Positions 7,570 through 14,111 of a stretch of 14,216 bases of DNA are shown piece after piece. The DNA is from Bacteriovoracaceae bacterium UBA4573 (GTDB lineage Bacteria; Bdellovibrionota; UBA1018; UBA923), in contig DGKJ01000043.1 of NCBI GenBank assembly GCA_002387735.1, positions 1-14,216 of the forward strand. The letters are read 5' to 3'. The notes beneath the pieces are model-generated. The model saw nothing but the letters and a program-made list of their open reading frames with translations, did no database searches and was not told where the DNA came from. The position numbers and the translations under genes were made by a program. The first letter of the stretch is position 1. Every line of letters starts with the position of its first letter.

Positions 7570-7758
7570 CTAGCTTGCGAGTTCGCGGCGTAGTTCGCGT
7601 GCAAGTTTAGGGTCTCGCTTTTCAATGCCACGCAGAATTGTTTCCCGAAATTGGGCGTCAGCGCTACGAAGCATGTCGATCACTTGGCCTTTGCCATTCA
7701 CGCGAATCATTTCTTCGTTCTGGTTTTGGGTTCCGGGTTCTAGCTTTTTGGAGTTCAT
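7570..7758 (-). CDS. Small protein with a FliG-like helical motif
   Basis: This is a 62-residue protein. Residues 1-20 are polar. Residues 23-60 (GKGQVIDMLRSADAQFRETI then EKRDPKLARELRREL) closely follow the pattern of the FliG middle-domain repeat, in which a Gly-containing helix VAEILN is followed by a helix ending in DPELAEEIR. The similarity is by eye and covers only one helical unit, with no charged torque helix or EHPQR motif, so it is not a functional FliG. It could be a small binding module for a FliG-like or armadillo-type partner. The ATG has GAGG about 6 nt upstream. It lies 18 bp downstream of the coiled-coil gene on the same strand and converges with the phosphatase gene, 3 bp separating the two stop codons. 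Coding status is supported by the motif, ribosome binding site and spacing. Confidence 0.72.
   Translation of the reverse strand: MNSKKLEPGTQNQNEEMIRVNGKGQVIDMLRSADAQFRETILRGIEKRDPKLARELRRELAS
7574..7605. terminator. Weak hairpin at the convergent gene ends
   Basis: CTTGC (7574-7578) pairs with GCAAG (7601-7605). Inside this, CGCG (7584-7587) pairs with CGCG (7596-7599), with an asymmetric internal loop. It lies within the 3' codons of the - strand gene, just past the + strand phosphatase stop. Only a short T-run (TTT) follows on the + strand. It is the only obvious structure that could separate the converging transcripts, but it may merely reflect the repeated RREL codons. Confidence 0.2.
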
Positions 7759-7776
7759 TCGCGTCCTCGCTTATAG

Positions 7777-8190
7777 TTACCCACGCATTTTTGCGCGAGC
7801 TTTGATATTATTTACAGCCTCGTCTGTTTGCCGACGAACTTCTTCTACTGAACGTTCTGCATTTTCGCGGTACTTGGCGAGCTGTTCTTGGTAGCGAGCG
7901 CGAACCTTTTCTACCTCGTCTTCGCCGTTCAATTTTTCTTCCACGATGGTTTTTGCGTGACTTTTACGGGTTTCGGATAGCCGTCGTTCGTATTCGTCGC
8001 GATCACTTGAAAGTTCGATTTGATAGGCTCTTTCGAGGTCTTTCTTGGTGTTGTTATAGTGTTCAGTCAGTTTTTCGACTTCGATGCGTTGTTTCTCTCG
8101 AAGGTCCTTCAGCTGCTTTTCTTGCTGCGATTCGAGTTGCAGTTTATGCTGCTCAAATCTTAGGTTATCCGTTCGAATACTGTCTGACAT
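7777..8190 (-). CDS. Highly charged coiled-coil protein, unknown function
   Basis: This 137-residue protein is almost wholly helical and polar, dominated by Glu, Lys, Arg and Gln. From about residue 10 to 130 it has heptad-like spacing, with segments such as LKDLREKQRIEVEKLTEHY and VEKVRARYQEQLAKYRENAE. It has no signal peptide, no membrane segment, and no cysteine. It is therefore probably a cytoplasmic coiled-coil or filament-forming protein, or an adaptor. The ATG is preceded by AGGAG (positions 8199-8203 on the complementary strand) at an 8-nt spacing. It is the first gene of a two-gene - strand unit with the FliG-like small protein. Coiled coils give misleading similarity to many families (FliH, V-ATPase E subunit, SMC-like), so I assign none. 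Confidence 0.78.
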   Translation of the reverse strand: MSDSIRTDNLRFEQHKLQLESQQEKQLKDLREKQRIEVEKLTEHYNNTKKDLERAYQIELSSDRDEYERRLSETRKSHAKTIVEEKLNGEDEVEKVRARYQEQLAKYRENAERSVEEVRRQTDEAVNNIKARAKMRG

Positions 8191-8281
8191 TTCCTACGCT
8201 CCTAAGCACCATTTTAAGATGTTCGCCCCTCGATTGCGAAGACGGACGATTGTGCTCCGGGGCAACCATTGCCTATCTCCT

Positions 8282-8286
8282 GGGAG
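8282..8286 (+). promoter_or_regulatory. Shine-Dalgarno selecting ATG 8293
   Basis: GGGAG lies 6 nt before the ATG at 8293 and favours it over an upstream in-frame ATG at 8269, which lacks a comparable site. The upstream frame would add eight residues that do not belong to the domain. Confidence 0.65.
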
Positions 8287-8292
8287 TGTGTG

Positions 8293-8634
8293 ATGAATGA
8301 CCTTATGCAAACTGTGGAGTCCAAAACACCCCTGCTAAAGCGAATTTTTCGCAAAGAACCGTCGAGCGTTGGCCTTTCGTGGACCAATGGCGAGGAATCG
8401 GAAATTCAATTTTCCAGACTGCGTTTCGAGTGTTTGTGCGCCGAATGTGTCGACGAATGGACGCGCGAGCGGCGCGTACAATCCGATCAAATTGCTCCCG
8501 ACATTCGCCCCCTAGCCATCGACCCCGTGGGGCGATACGCGGTGCAGATACGTTGGTCCGACGGACACAGCGCAGGCATTTACACCTACGAAACATTGTA
8601 TCGACTTTCGACATCAAAAAACGGAGAGAAGTAA
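8293..8634 (+). CDS. DUF971 / gamma-butyrobetaine hydroxylase-like N-terminal domain protein
   Basis: This 113-residue single-domain protein belongs to the DUF971 (GBBH-like N-terminal) family. The diagnostic parts are an N-terminal beta strand, LSWTNG (28-33), with a following LR-type element carrying a C-x-C-x2-C cluster (Cys47, Cys49, Cys52). The second half matches the family's VGxYAVxIxWxDGHxxGIYxYExL pattern, with WSDGH at residues 88-92. In the eukaryotic enzymes this domain binds zinc and packs on a dioxygenase. Stand-alone bacterial versions have no well-established function, though they are often encoded near iron-sulfur or metabolic genes. The gene stops 4 bp before the thiolase gene and appears to open the long + strand run that continues to tyrS. 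It is transcribed divergently from the coiled-coil gene across a gap of about 100 bp. Confidence 0.88.
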   Translation: MNDLMQTVESKTPLLKRIFRKEPSSVGLSWTNGEESEIQFSRLRFECLCAECVDEWTRERRVQSDQIAPDIRPLAIDPVGRYAVQIRWSDGHSAGIYTYETLYRLSTSKNGEK

Positions 8635-8638
8635 CACC

Positions 8639-9826
8639 ATGAGCACTCAAAATCTCGTATTTTTAGGAGCAAAAAGAACCCCATTTGGAGCATTCGGCGG
8701 AAGCCTGCGTGACGCGTCGCCAGCGGATATGGCGACCGCTGCGTCTAAGGCGGCGTTGGTGCAGTCCGGTGTTGCACCGAGCGAAATTCAACATGTAATC
8801 GTCGGCAATGTAGTTCAAGCGACAGCTGATGCCATATTGGTTCCCCGTCACACTGGATTAAAAAGTGGAGTTCCACTCGAAATACCCGCGCTCGGTGTCA
8901 ACCGCCTTTGCGGGTCCGGCTTTCAAGTAGTCGTCGACGCCTATGCACAAATGTGCGCCGGTGATACTGAGGTTGCTCTAGTTGGCGGTACCGAAAGCAT
9001 GAGTTTAGTTCCGTACGTAGTGCGTGGCGCGCGGTGGGGCAGCAAAATGGGCCACACACAATTCGAAGATTATCTTACCGCCGCTCTTACGGACACCTAT
9101 TGTGGTTGCTCTATGGGCATCACAGCGGAAAACCTAGGTGCGAAATATGGTATAACGCGGGGACAAGTCGACGAGTTCGCCCTACTTTCTCAGACCCGGG
9201 CAAAAGCAGCTGCCGAGGCTAAACGTTTCGATACCGAAATCGAGCCCTACGCAATTAAAGATAAAAAGGGAAATGTAGTTGAAATAAAAGCAGACGAGCA
9301 CCCGAAACCTGCGACGACCATTGAATCACTCACGAAACTGAAATCAGTATTCAAGGAAAACGGATTAGTCACTCCGGGTACGGCGAGCGGTATCGTGGAC
9401 GGTGCTGCCATGTTTGTGGTTTCGACCGAAAATTTCGCTAAGAGAAAAAATCTTAAGCCCCTCGGACGGTTAGTGGCTTACGGAATCGCAGGAGTGGACC
9501 CTAGTATTATGGGTATCGGTCCAGCCCCTGCCGTGCGCCAAGCGCTTAAGCGGGCGGGAATGTCACTTTCTCAAATAGATTTGGTCGAAATTAACGAAGC
9601 ATTTGGAGCGCAGTATCTTGCGGTCGAAAAGGAGCTCGAGCTTGATCGAGAGCGCACTAATGTAAACGGCGGAGCGATTGCCATTGGTCACCCTTTGGCG
9701 GCTAGCGGTTCGAGAATCACAATGCATTTACTTTATGAGTTGCAGCGCCGGGGCAAACGCTATGGGCTTGGGGCCGCTTGCATTGGGGGCGGTCAAGGGA
9801 TTGCTCTAGTTGTTGAAGCCTTTTAA
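8639..9826 (+). CDS. Thiolase (acetyl-CoA acetyltransferase / 3-ketoacyl-CoA thiolase)
   Basis: This is a complete 395-residue thiolase catalysing reversible Claisen condensation of two acetyl-CoA, or thiolysis of 3-ketoacyl-CoA, in the cytosol. The nucleophilic Cys91 is in NRLCGSGFQ. The second active-site elements are NEAFGAQY (about 319-326), GHP with catalytic His351, and the C-terminal CIGGGQG with Cys381, which acts as the general acid/base. Motif order and length match the degradative/biosynthetic thiolase family. Sequence alone does not separate AtoB/PhaA-type biosynthetic from FadA-type enzymes, and no beta-oxidation partner is adjacent, so no symbol is given. The ATG follows the DUF971 stop by 4 bp, with GAGAAG at 8626-8631 as probable ribosome binding site. 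FtsY follows after 21 bp. Confidence 0.96.
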   Translation: MSTQNLVFLGAKRTPFGAFGGSLRDASPADMATAASKAALVQSGVAPSEIQHVIVGNVVQATADAILVPRHTGLKSGVPLEIPALGVNRLCGSGFQVVVDAYAQMCAGDTEVALVGGTESMSLVPYVVRGARWGSKMGHTQFEDYLTAALTDTYCGCSMGITAENLGAKYGITRGQVDEFALLSQTRAKAAAEAKRFDTEIEPYAIKDKKGNVVEIKADEHPKPATTIESLTKLKSVFKENGLVTPGTASGIVDGAAMFVVSTENFAKRKNLKPLGRLVAYGIAGVDPSIMGIGPAPAVRQALKRAGMSLSQIDLVEINEAFGAQYLAVEKELELDRERTNVNGGAIAIGHPLAASGSRITMHLLYELQRRGKRYGLGAACIGGGQGIALVVEAF

Positions 9827-9847
9827 TTAAGTTTTAGGATTTATCTC

Positions 9848-10918
9848 ATGTTGTTTTCCGATCCAGTCGTATTGGTCTCAACCCTTAGCGTAGGGGTTGG
9901 AATTTCAATCTTGGCGTTCATTTTTTTCTTTCGAAAAAAATCCGTTAAGACTCAGACCTCGGTAGTGTCCGAATCTTCGAAACTCGTGCCGCCTGCCAAA
10001 GACCAGCCTACTTCGGCCTCGCGGGTTCACTCGGGAATGAGTCGTACGCGAGAATATTTTCGAGGCGCATTTGATCGACTCTTTTCCGGCTCTCAAGGGT
10101 CAGAATTTTTTTCCAACTTAGAAGAGGTACTTCTCTCGGCCGACGTTGGAATAGAATATGCTGAAAAGATAATCCAAAAGTTAAAAGAACAATACGGTCT
10201 TCGAACTCCTAGTCGTGAAGAGTTAAAAAGTTCGTTGCATTCGGTATTGGTGAGTGGACTTCCCAAAGGAATGCCACTTCTAGACGCATCCTCAGACGCC
10301 CACCCCCACGTCGTCATGATTGTCGGAGTCAACGGAGCCGGCAAAACTACCACTATCGCTAAGTTATGTGCGCTTTATCGGGCAAAGGGGCGCCGTGTGC
10401 TCGTTGGAGCAGCAGATACTTTCCGCGCAGCGGCCGTCGAGCAGCTTAAAACCTGGGTGGAACGCACGGGAGCGGAGGGCGTTTTTCAGAAAGAGGGAAC
10501 GGATCCATCCGCTGTGGCCTTCGATACGGTGGCTGCAGCCGTGAGTCGCAAAGTTGATCTGTGTTTGGTTGATACTGCGGGGCGTTTGCATACAAAGGTC
10601 AATCTCATGGAAGAATTAAAAAAAATGAAGCGCGTTATCGCTAAAGCCGACTCGACGGCTCCGCACGATGTATGGTTGGTAGTTGATGGTTCCACTGGGC
10701 AAAATGCATTGAGACAAGCGAAAGAATTCCACGCGGCGCTTTCTCTCACTGGAGTGGTGGTCACAAAACTCGATGGGTCCTCCAAAGGCGGTGCGGTTTT
10801 GGCTCTGAGCACAGAACTCGGAATTCCGATCATGTTTATTGGTGTTGGCGAGTCCCCGGAGGATCTAGTCCCGTTTGACGCAAACCCTTTTGTCGACGCA
10901 ATTTTGACTGGACTATAG
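9848..10918 (+). CDS. ftsY: Signal recognition particle receptor FtsY with N-terminal membrane anchor
   Basis: This is the SRP receptor GTPase that docks ribosome-nascent-chain-SRP complexes at the inner membrane. The 356-residue protein has a hydrophobic segment at about residues 7-28 followed by RKK, so it is probably anchored directly. A short linker (30-65) stands in for the long acidic A domain of E. coli FtsY. The N domain spans about 68-140. The G domain shows the P-loop GVNGAGKTT (160-168), DTFRAAAVEQL (190-200), DTAGRLH (242-248), TKLDGSSKGG (306-315) and the closing GVGESPEDLVPFD (332-344). An AGGA at 9836-9839 lies 8 nt before the ATG. It sits between the thiolase and zapA genes in a co-directional run. 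The Ffh partner is not in the window. Confidence 0.98.
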   Translation: MLFSDPVVLVSTLSVGVGISILAFIFFFRKKSVKTQTSVVSESSKLVPPAKDQPTSASRVHSGMSRTREYFRGAFDRLFSGSQGSEFFSNLEEVLLSADVGIEYAEKIIQKLKEQYGLRTPSREELKSSLHSVLVSGLPKGMPLLDASSDAHPHVVMIVGVNGAGKTTTIAKLCALYRAKGRRVLVGAADTFRAAAVEQLKTWVERTGAEGVFQKEGTDPSAVAFDTVAAAVSRKVDLCLVDTAGRLHTKVNLMEELKKMKRVIAKADSTAPHDVWLVVDGSTGQNALRQAKEFHAALSLTGVVVTKLDGSSKGGAVLALSTELGIPIMFIGVGESPEDLVPFDANPFVDAILTGL

Positions 10919-10955
10919 GTCTTATTAAAGTTTCAATAAGCGAACTGGGGGTCGT

Positions 10956-11249
10956 ATGGAATCAGAAAAAAAATACGTCACTGTAGAAATTTTGGATCAA
11001 AAATTTACCTTCGCCTCCGATGCTCCGACTGAGCGCGTGGAACGGGTAGCGGAATTCGTAAACGCATCTTTGCGAGACGCGTTAGCAAGATCGAAGAAGC
11101 CGACGCCCTATCACGCGGCCATCCTGGTTGCGCTTAATTCGGCAGAAAAATATTTCGAATTACTCGAAAAGCACGACGACTTTAAAAGCTCCGTGACGAA
11201 CCGTTCCAAAAAAATTCTCGGTATGCTCGAATCAGTAAAAGGCGTCTAG
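10956..11249 (+). CDS. zapA: Cell division protein ZapA
   Basis: ZapA binds FtsZ and promotes bundling of Z-ring protofilaments at the division site. At 97 residues it has the typical size. The N-terminal beta-hairpin (YVTVEILDQKFTF) leads into a helix with ERVERVAEFVNASL. The characteristic HAAILVALNSAEKYFELLEK helix then begins the dimerising coiled coil. The ribosome binding site is a G-run at 10947-10951, close to the ATG and not very strong. The gene starts 37 bp after ftsY and ends 6 bp before a 5-formyltetrahydrofolate cyclo-ligase gene. This echoes the zapA-ygfA neighbourhood of enterobacteria, but leaves no room for a 6S RNA gene between them. Confidence 0.93.
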   Translation: MESEKKYVTVEILDQKFTFASDAPTERVERVAEFVNASLRDALARSKKPTPYHAAILVALNSAEKYFELLEKHDDFKSSVTNRSKKILGMLESVKGV

Positions 11250-11255
11250 TTTCTG

Positions 11256-11843
11256 GTGGATCTGCACGCACCAAAAAAAAATCTACGCGTCCACTACCGA
11301 GCGGCCCGCGCAGAACTTTCAAAATCCGATCATGCACAGTTTTCTCAGAAAATTTGCGACCGCGTTTGGTATTCGTTTTTCCATTATGATGCCCTTAAAG
11401 ACCCACTTTTAAGAAAACGCGCAGTAGCGCTTTATTTTCCGATAGATCACGAAGTAAATATTTCATTTTTGAGTCATAAACTTTTTAGCGAAGAAATACC
11501 CATCGCGCTTCCAGATTTTTCGGACCCTACGCGGCCATTCAAACTTGTGCGAGATTTCTCAGAAGTCCGCATGGATGGGAAAATTCCATTGCCCCCGGCT
11601 GACGCTAAACCAGTACGTCCGGACATCGTGATAGTGCCGGGCGTGGCGTTTTCAATTGCGGGGTATCGTCTGGGTTTCGGCAAAGGGTTCTACGATCAAG
11701 CCCTCGCGAGCGGCTCTGCTCTGAAGATAGGCGTTTGTTTTCAGTGCCAAAAATCGCGCGATCTTCCGGTAGAAGTCCACGATGTTCGCATGAACCTTGT
11801 GGTGACTGAGACAGAAATCTTGCCTTTGCCCCCGCTCTTGTGA
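11256..11843 (+). CDS. 5-formyltetrahydrofolate cyclo-ligase
   Basis: This enzyme converts 5-formyltetrahydrofolate to 5,10-methenyltetrahydrofolate with ATP hydrolysis, recycling a folate storage form. The 195-residue protein has the normal family length. The N-terminal basic helix KKNLRVHYRAAR supplies ATP-binding residues. Strand segments RAVALYFPIDHEVN and PIALPDF follow. The signature PGVAFSIAGYRLGFGKGFYDQ (residues about 126-146, GxRLGxGxGFYD core) is clear. The DLPVEVHDVRMNLVVTE C-terminus is typical of the family. It begins with GTG; no ATG lies near the family's N-terminus, and the next in-frame ATG is far downstream. The ribosome binding site is weak, so expression may depend on coupling to zapA 6 bp upstream. 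The symbol varies between species (ygfA, fau, yqgN), so I leave it blank. Confidence 0.95.
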   Translation: MDLHAPKKNLRVHYRAARAELSKSDHAQFSQKICDRVWYSFFHYDALKDPLLRKRAVALYFPIDHEVNISFLSHKLFSEEIPIALPDFSDPTRPFKLVRDFSEVRMDGKIPLPPADAKPVRPDIVIVPGVAFSIAGYRLGFGKGFYDQALASGSALKIGVCFQCQKSRDLPVEVHDVRMNLVVTETEILPLPPLL

Positions 11844-11914
11844 GAAATCCGACTCGGACTTAGGGCTTTATCTGTTTTTGGCCCTTGATCAGTCCTTAGA
11901 AGGTTCAGGAAATC

Positions 11915-12721
11915 ATGCGAGTTTTATTTTTGGGAGATGTCGTGGCCCACGCAGGCCGCTCAGCGCTCCGTGCGTTCGTGCCCGACCTCATTCGAAGTGA
12001 AAATCTGACATTTGTAATCGCCAACGGTGAAAATGCCGTTAACGGAAAGGGAATCGATGAAAAGGGAGCTCAAGATTTTTTCGAAGCCGGTGTGGACCTC
12101 ATCACCAGTGGTAATCATATCTGGGATAAGAAAGAGGTTGCCGATTTTTTCGCAAAGGATCGGCGCCTTATCCGTCCGGCTAATTATCCGCACTGCGAAG
12201 AATTCCCGACGCCGGGTGAGGGGTTCGCAGTTTTGGAAAAAGGTAAGAGCAAACTAGCCGTCCTAAATTTAATGGGCCGCGTTCACATGGATGCACTTGA
12301 TTGTCCATTTGCCGTGGGCAACGATCTCATCACTCGCTTTTTGGCAGAAGACATTCGTTGCATATTCGTAGATTTTCACGCCGAAGCATCGTCGGAAAAA
12401 CAAGCTTTTGCCCATTATGTGGCGGGTCGTGTAAGTGCCGTGGTTGGCACTCACACCCATGTGCAGACTGCCGACGAACGATTATTGCAGGACGATACTG
12501 GTGCCAAAACCGCCTATATCACTGACGCGGGCATGACGGGGCCATACGATTCAGTTATCGGGATGGTTAAAGAAAAATCTATAAAACGGTTTTTAACTAA
12601 AACACCCCAGCGCTACGAGCCAGCCGATAAACAAATCGGTTTGCATGGTGTGATTGTTGAAATAGACGACGAAACGGGCGATGCTATTTCCATTCGGCGT
12701 GTTCAGAAATTTCTAAACTAG
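11915..12721 (+). CDS. ymdB: YmdB-type metallophosphoesterase (2',3'-cyclic-nucleotide phosphodiesterase family)
   Basis: This is a YmdB/TIGR00282 calcineurin-like phosphoesterase. Bacillus subtilis YmdB hydrolyses 2',3'-cAMP and influences biofilm and motility decisions and RNA turnover. The 268-residue protein keeps all expected metal ligands: Asp8 in LGDVVAHAGR, Glu39 and Asn40 in NGENAVNGKG, Asn67 and His68 in SGNHIWD, His155 in VDFHAEASSEK, and His180 and His182 in GTHTHVQTADE. The C-terminal MTGPYDSVIGM segment is also typical. The start is supported by AGGA 4 nt and AAGG 11 nt upstream. It follows 5-FCL after 71 bp, the widest gap in this run, and is 11 bp from tyrS. The RNase Y gene that accompanies ymdB in many bacteria is absent here. 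Confidence 0.95.
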   Translation: MRVLFLGDVVAHAGRSALRAFVPDLIRSENLTFVIANGENAVNGKGIDEKGAQDFFEAGVDLITSGNHIWDKKEVADFFAKDRRLIRPANYPHCEEFPTPGEGFAVLEKGKSKLAVLNLMGRVHMDALDCPFAVGNDLITRFLAEDIRCIFVDFHAEASSEKQAFAHYVAGRVSAVVGTHTHVQTADERLLQDDTGAKTAYITDAGMTGPYDSVIGMVKEKSIKRFLTKTPQRYEPADKQIGLHGVIVEIDDETGDAISIRRVQKFLN

Positions 12722-12732
12722 GATCGACCGTA

Positions 12733-13953
12733 ATGACAAACACTAGTCAGCCATCTGTTGAAGAAGCTTTCGAAAGCATTAAACTCGGAGCTTCCGAAAT
12801 AATCATTGAAAACGAATTACGCGAAAAAATGAAAAGTGCAAAGCCGCTCAAGATCAAGGCGGGTTTCGATCCTACGGCACCTGATCTCCATCTTGGGCAT
12901 ACGGTCGTTTTGAATCGGATGCGTAAGTTTCAAGACCTGGGCCACGAGATCTATTTTTTAATCGGCGACTTTACCGGAATGATTGGTGATCCAACTGGAA
13001 AAAATGAAACTAGAAAGGCCCTCAACGCTGAAGAAGTTGCCGCCAATGCCGAAACCTACAAACAGCAAGTATTTAAGATATTGGATCCCGCGAAAACCAA
13101 AGTTGTCTTTAACAGCGCGTGGCTAGCTAAGCTCACCGCGGCCGATATGATTCGACTCACCGCCACTCACACTGTAGCACGCATGCTTGAGCGTGACGAT
13201 TTCTCGAAACGCTTTAAAGAAAACCAACCCATTTCCATTCACGAGTTTTTATATCCTCTGCTGCAAGGTTACGACTCTGTGGCTATTGAAGCGGATGTCG
13301 AACTTGGTGGCACAGATCAAAAGTTCAACCTTCTAGTGGGCCGCGAGTTGCAACGCATCCGTGGTCAACGTCCGCAGTCCATCATTATGAGCCCGCTGCT
13401 TGAGGGCACTGACGGCGTAAATAAAATGAGCAAGTCGCTTGGGAACTACATTGGCATCAACGAACCTGCCAAAGAAATGTTCGGCAAAGTCATGCGCATT
13501 TCGGACGAACTTATGCTTCGGTACTACGAGGTGCTGGGAATTTTAAGTTTCAACGAGTACCAAAAATTAAAGACCGATCTGTCGACTGGAAAAGTTCATC
13601 CAAAAACTGCCAAAGTTGATCTCGCGAAAACGATTGTTACTCGCTATCACTCCGCGAGTTCCGCCAAAGATGCTGCCGACGAATTCGAACGAGTTTTTGC
13701 CCAAGGGGCACTTCCTCAGGATATTCAAAAAGTTGAAATCCCACTTAGTTCGCCGGCCGAAACCCGTTCACTTACCAAAATAGCCGTACCGCTCTTTGCC
13801 GATAGCAACTCCGCTCTGCGGCGGCTATGCGAACAAAACGGCGTTTCGGTAGATGGTCAGAAAATTACGGACCCCAAATTCGTATTCGATAAAAAGGGGA
13901 CCTTTACCCTCAAGGTCGGGAAACGGGGCTTTTTGACACTCGTCATTGGATAG
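12733..13953 (+). CDS. tyrS: Tyrosyl-tRNA synthetase (KMSKS-type)
   Basis: This is a class Ic aminoacyl-tRNA synthetase that activates tyrosine and charges tRNA-Tyr. At 406 residues it is complete. The HIGH signature appears as HLGH (53-56) after GFDPTAPDL. ELGGTDQKFNLLVGRELQ lines the amino-acid and ATP pocket. The second signature is a true KMSKS (231-235), which places it in the TyrZ-like branch, unlike the KFGKT variant of E. coli TyrS. A C-terminal S4 RNA-binding domain (about 345-406, with LRRLCEQNGVSVDGQKI) binds the long variable arm of tRNA-Tyr. The ribosome binding site AGGA (12720-12723) overlaps the ymdB stop codon and lies 9 nt before the ATG, suggesting coupled translation. No T-box leader is visible upstream. 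Confidence 0.97.
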   Translation: MTNTSQPSVEEAFESIKLGASEIIIENELREKMKSAKPLKIKAGFDPTAPDLHLGHTVVLNRMRKFQDLGHEIYFLIGDFTGMIGDPTGKNETRKALNAEEVAANAETYKQQVFKILDPAKTKVVFNSAWLAKLTAADMIRLTATHTVARMLERDDFSKRFKENQPISIHEFLYPLLQGYDSVAIEADVELGGTDQKFNLLVGRELQRIRGQRPQSIIMSPLLEGTDGVNKMSKSLGNYIGINEPAKEMFGKVMRISDELMLRYYEVLGILSFNEYQKLKTDLSTGKVHPKTAKVDLAKTIVTRYHSASSAKDAADEFERVFAQGALPQDIQKVEIPLSSPAETRSLTKIAVPLFADSNSALRRLCEQNGVSVDGQKITDPKFVFDKKGTFTLKVGKRGFLTLVIG

Positions 13954-13963
13954 CCTAGCCCCC

Positions 13964-13978
13964 TTTTGGGTCCCAAAA
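13964..13978. repeat. Perfect palindrome after tyrS
   Basis: TTTTGGG-T-CCCAAAA is a 15-bp perfect odd palindrome 10 bp after the tyrS stop. As RNA it would form a six-pair stem with a 3-nt loop. No T-tract follows, so it is a doubtful terminator. It is the best candidate for ending the long + strand run before the tRNA promoter. Confidence 0.4.
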
Positions 13979-14041
13979 ACTCCGTAGTTCGGTGGCTAAA
14001 GTGCCCGCCCGCAAATCATTAAAAAACCTATGTATTTTTTG

Positions 14042-14071
14042 TTGACGCATTCTTCAGTTCTCGTGTACACG
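14042..14071 (+). promoter_or_regulatory. Probable stable-RNA promoter for tRNA-Ala
   Basis: TTGACG (14042-14047) is a near-consensus -35 element preceded by an A/T-rich tract (about 14018-14041) resembling an UP element. The matching -10 is less clear: TACACG at 14066-14071 after 18 nt is the best choice. It lies within the perfect palindrome CGTGTACACG (14062-14071). The tRNA begins about 40 nt downstream. The remaining part of the 158-bp gap (13979-14017) shows nothing I recognise. Confidence 0.5.
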
Positions 14072-14111
14072 TGGAACCTCGTTTTTTGAGATTTTGTGTC
14101 TGAATCAAAGT

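Noticed and set aside
8211..8240. - strand promoter (TTCGCA, 18 nt, TAAAAT) for the coiled-coil gene
   Set aside because: The match is fair, but a start at about 8204 would fall right at the ribosome binding site (8199-8203), leaving almost no leader. The case is too weak to list as a feature.
7953..8300. + strand open frames over the coiled-coil gene
   Set aside because: The translations are Cys/Phe/Ser-rich, as expected from the antisense of Glu/Lys/Arg-rich coiled-coil codons.
10486..10833. - strand 115-codon open frame inside ftsY
   Set aside because: It is antisense to the conserved FtsY GTPase domain, with no independent support.
10921..10940. Inverted repeat CTTATT/AATAAG between ftsY and zapA
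   Set aside because: It is a six-pair stem of mostly A/T with an 8-nt loop and no T-run. It is too weak for a terminator and likely chance.
11247..11258. 6S RNA (ssrS) between zapA and 5-FCL, as in enterobacteria
   Set aside because: Only 6 bp separate the two coding regions, so there is no space for a 6S RNA gene.
11848..11886. Terminator or riboswitch in the 71-bp gap between 5-FCL and ymdB
   Set aside because: Small stems (TCCG/CGGA, AGGGC/GCCCT) can be drawn, but they are short, have a large loop and no terminal T-run. No known riboswitch core is visible.
12721..12732. T-box leader upstream of tyrS
   Set aside because: The gap to ymdB is only 11 bp, with no room for a T-box. The ribosome binding site overlaps the ymdB stop.
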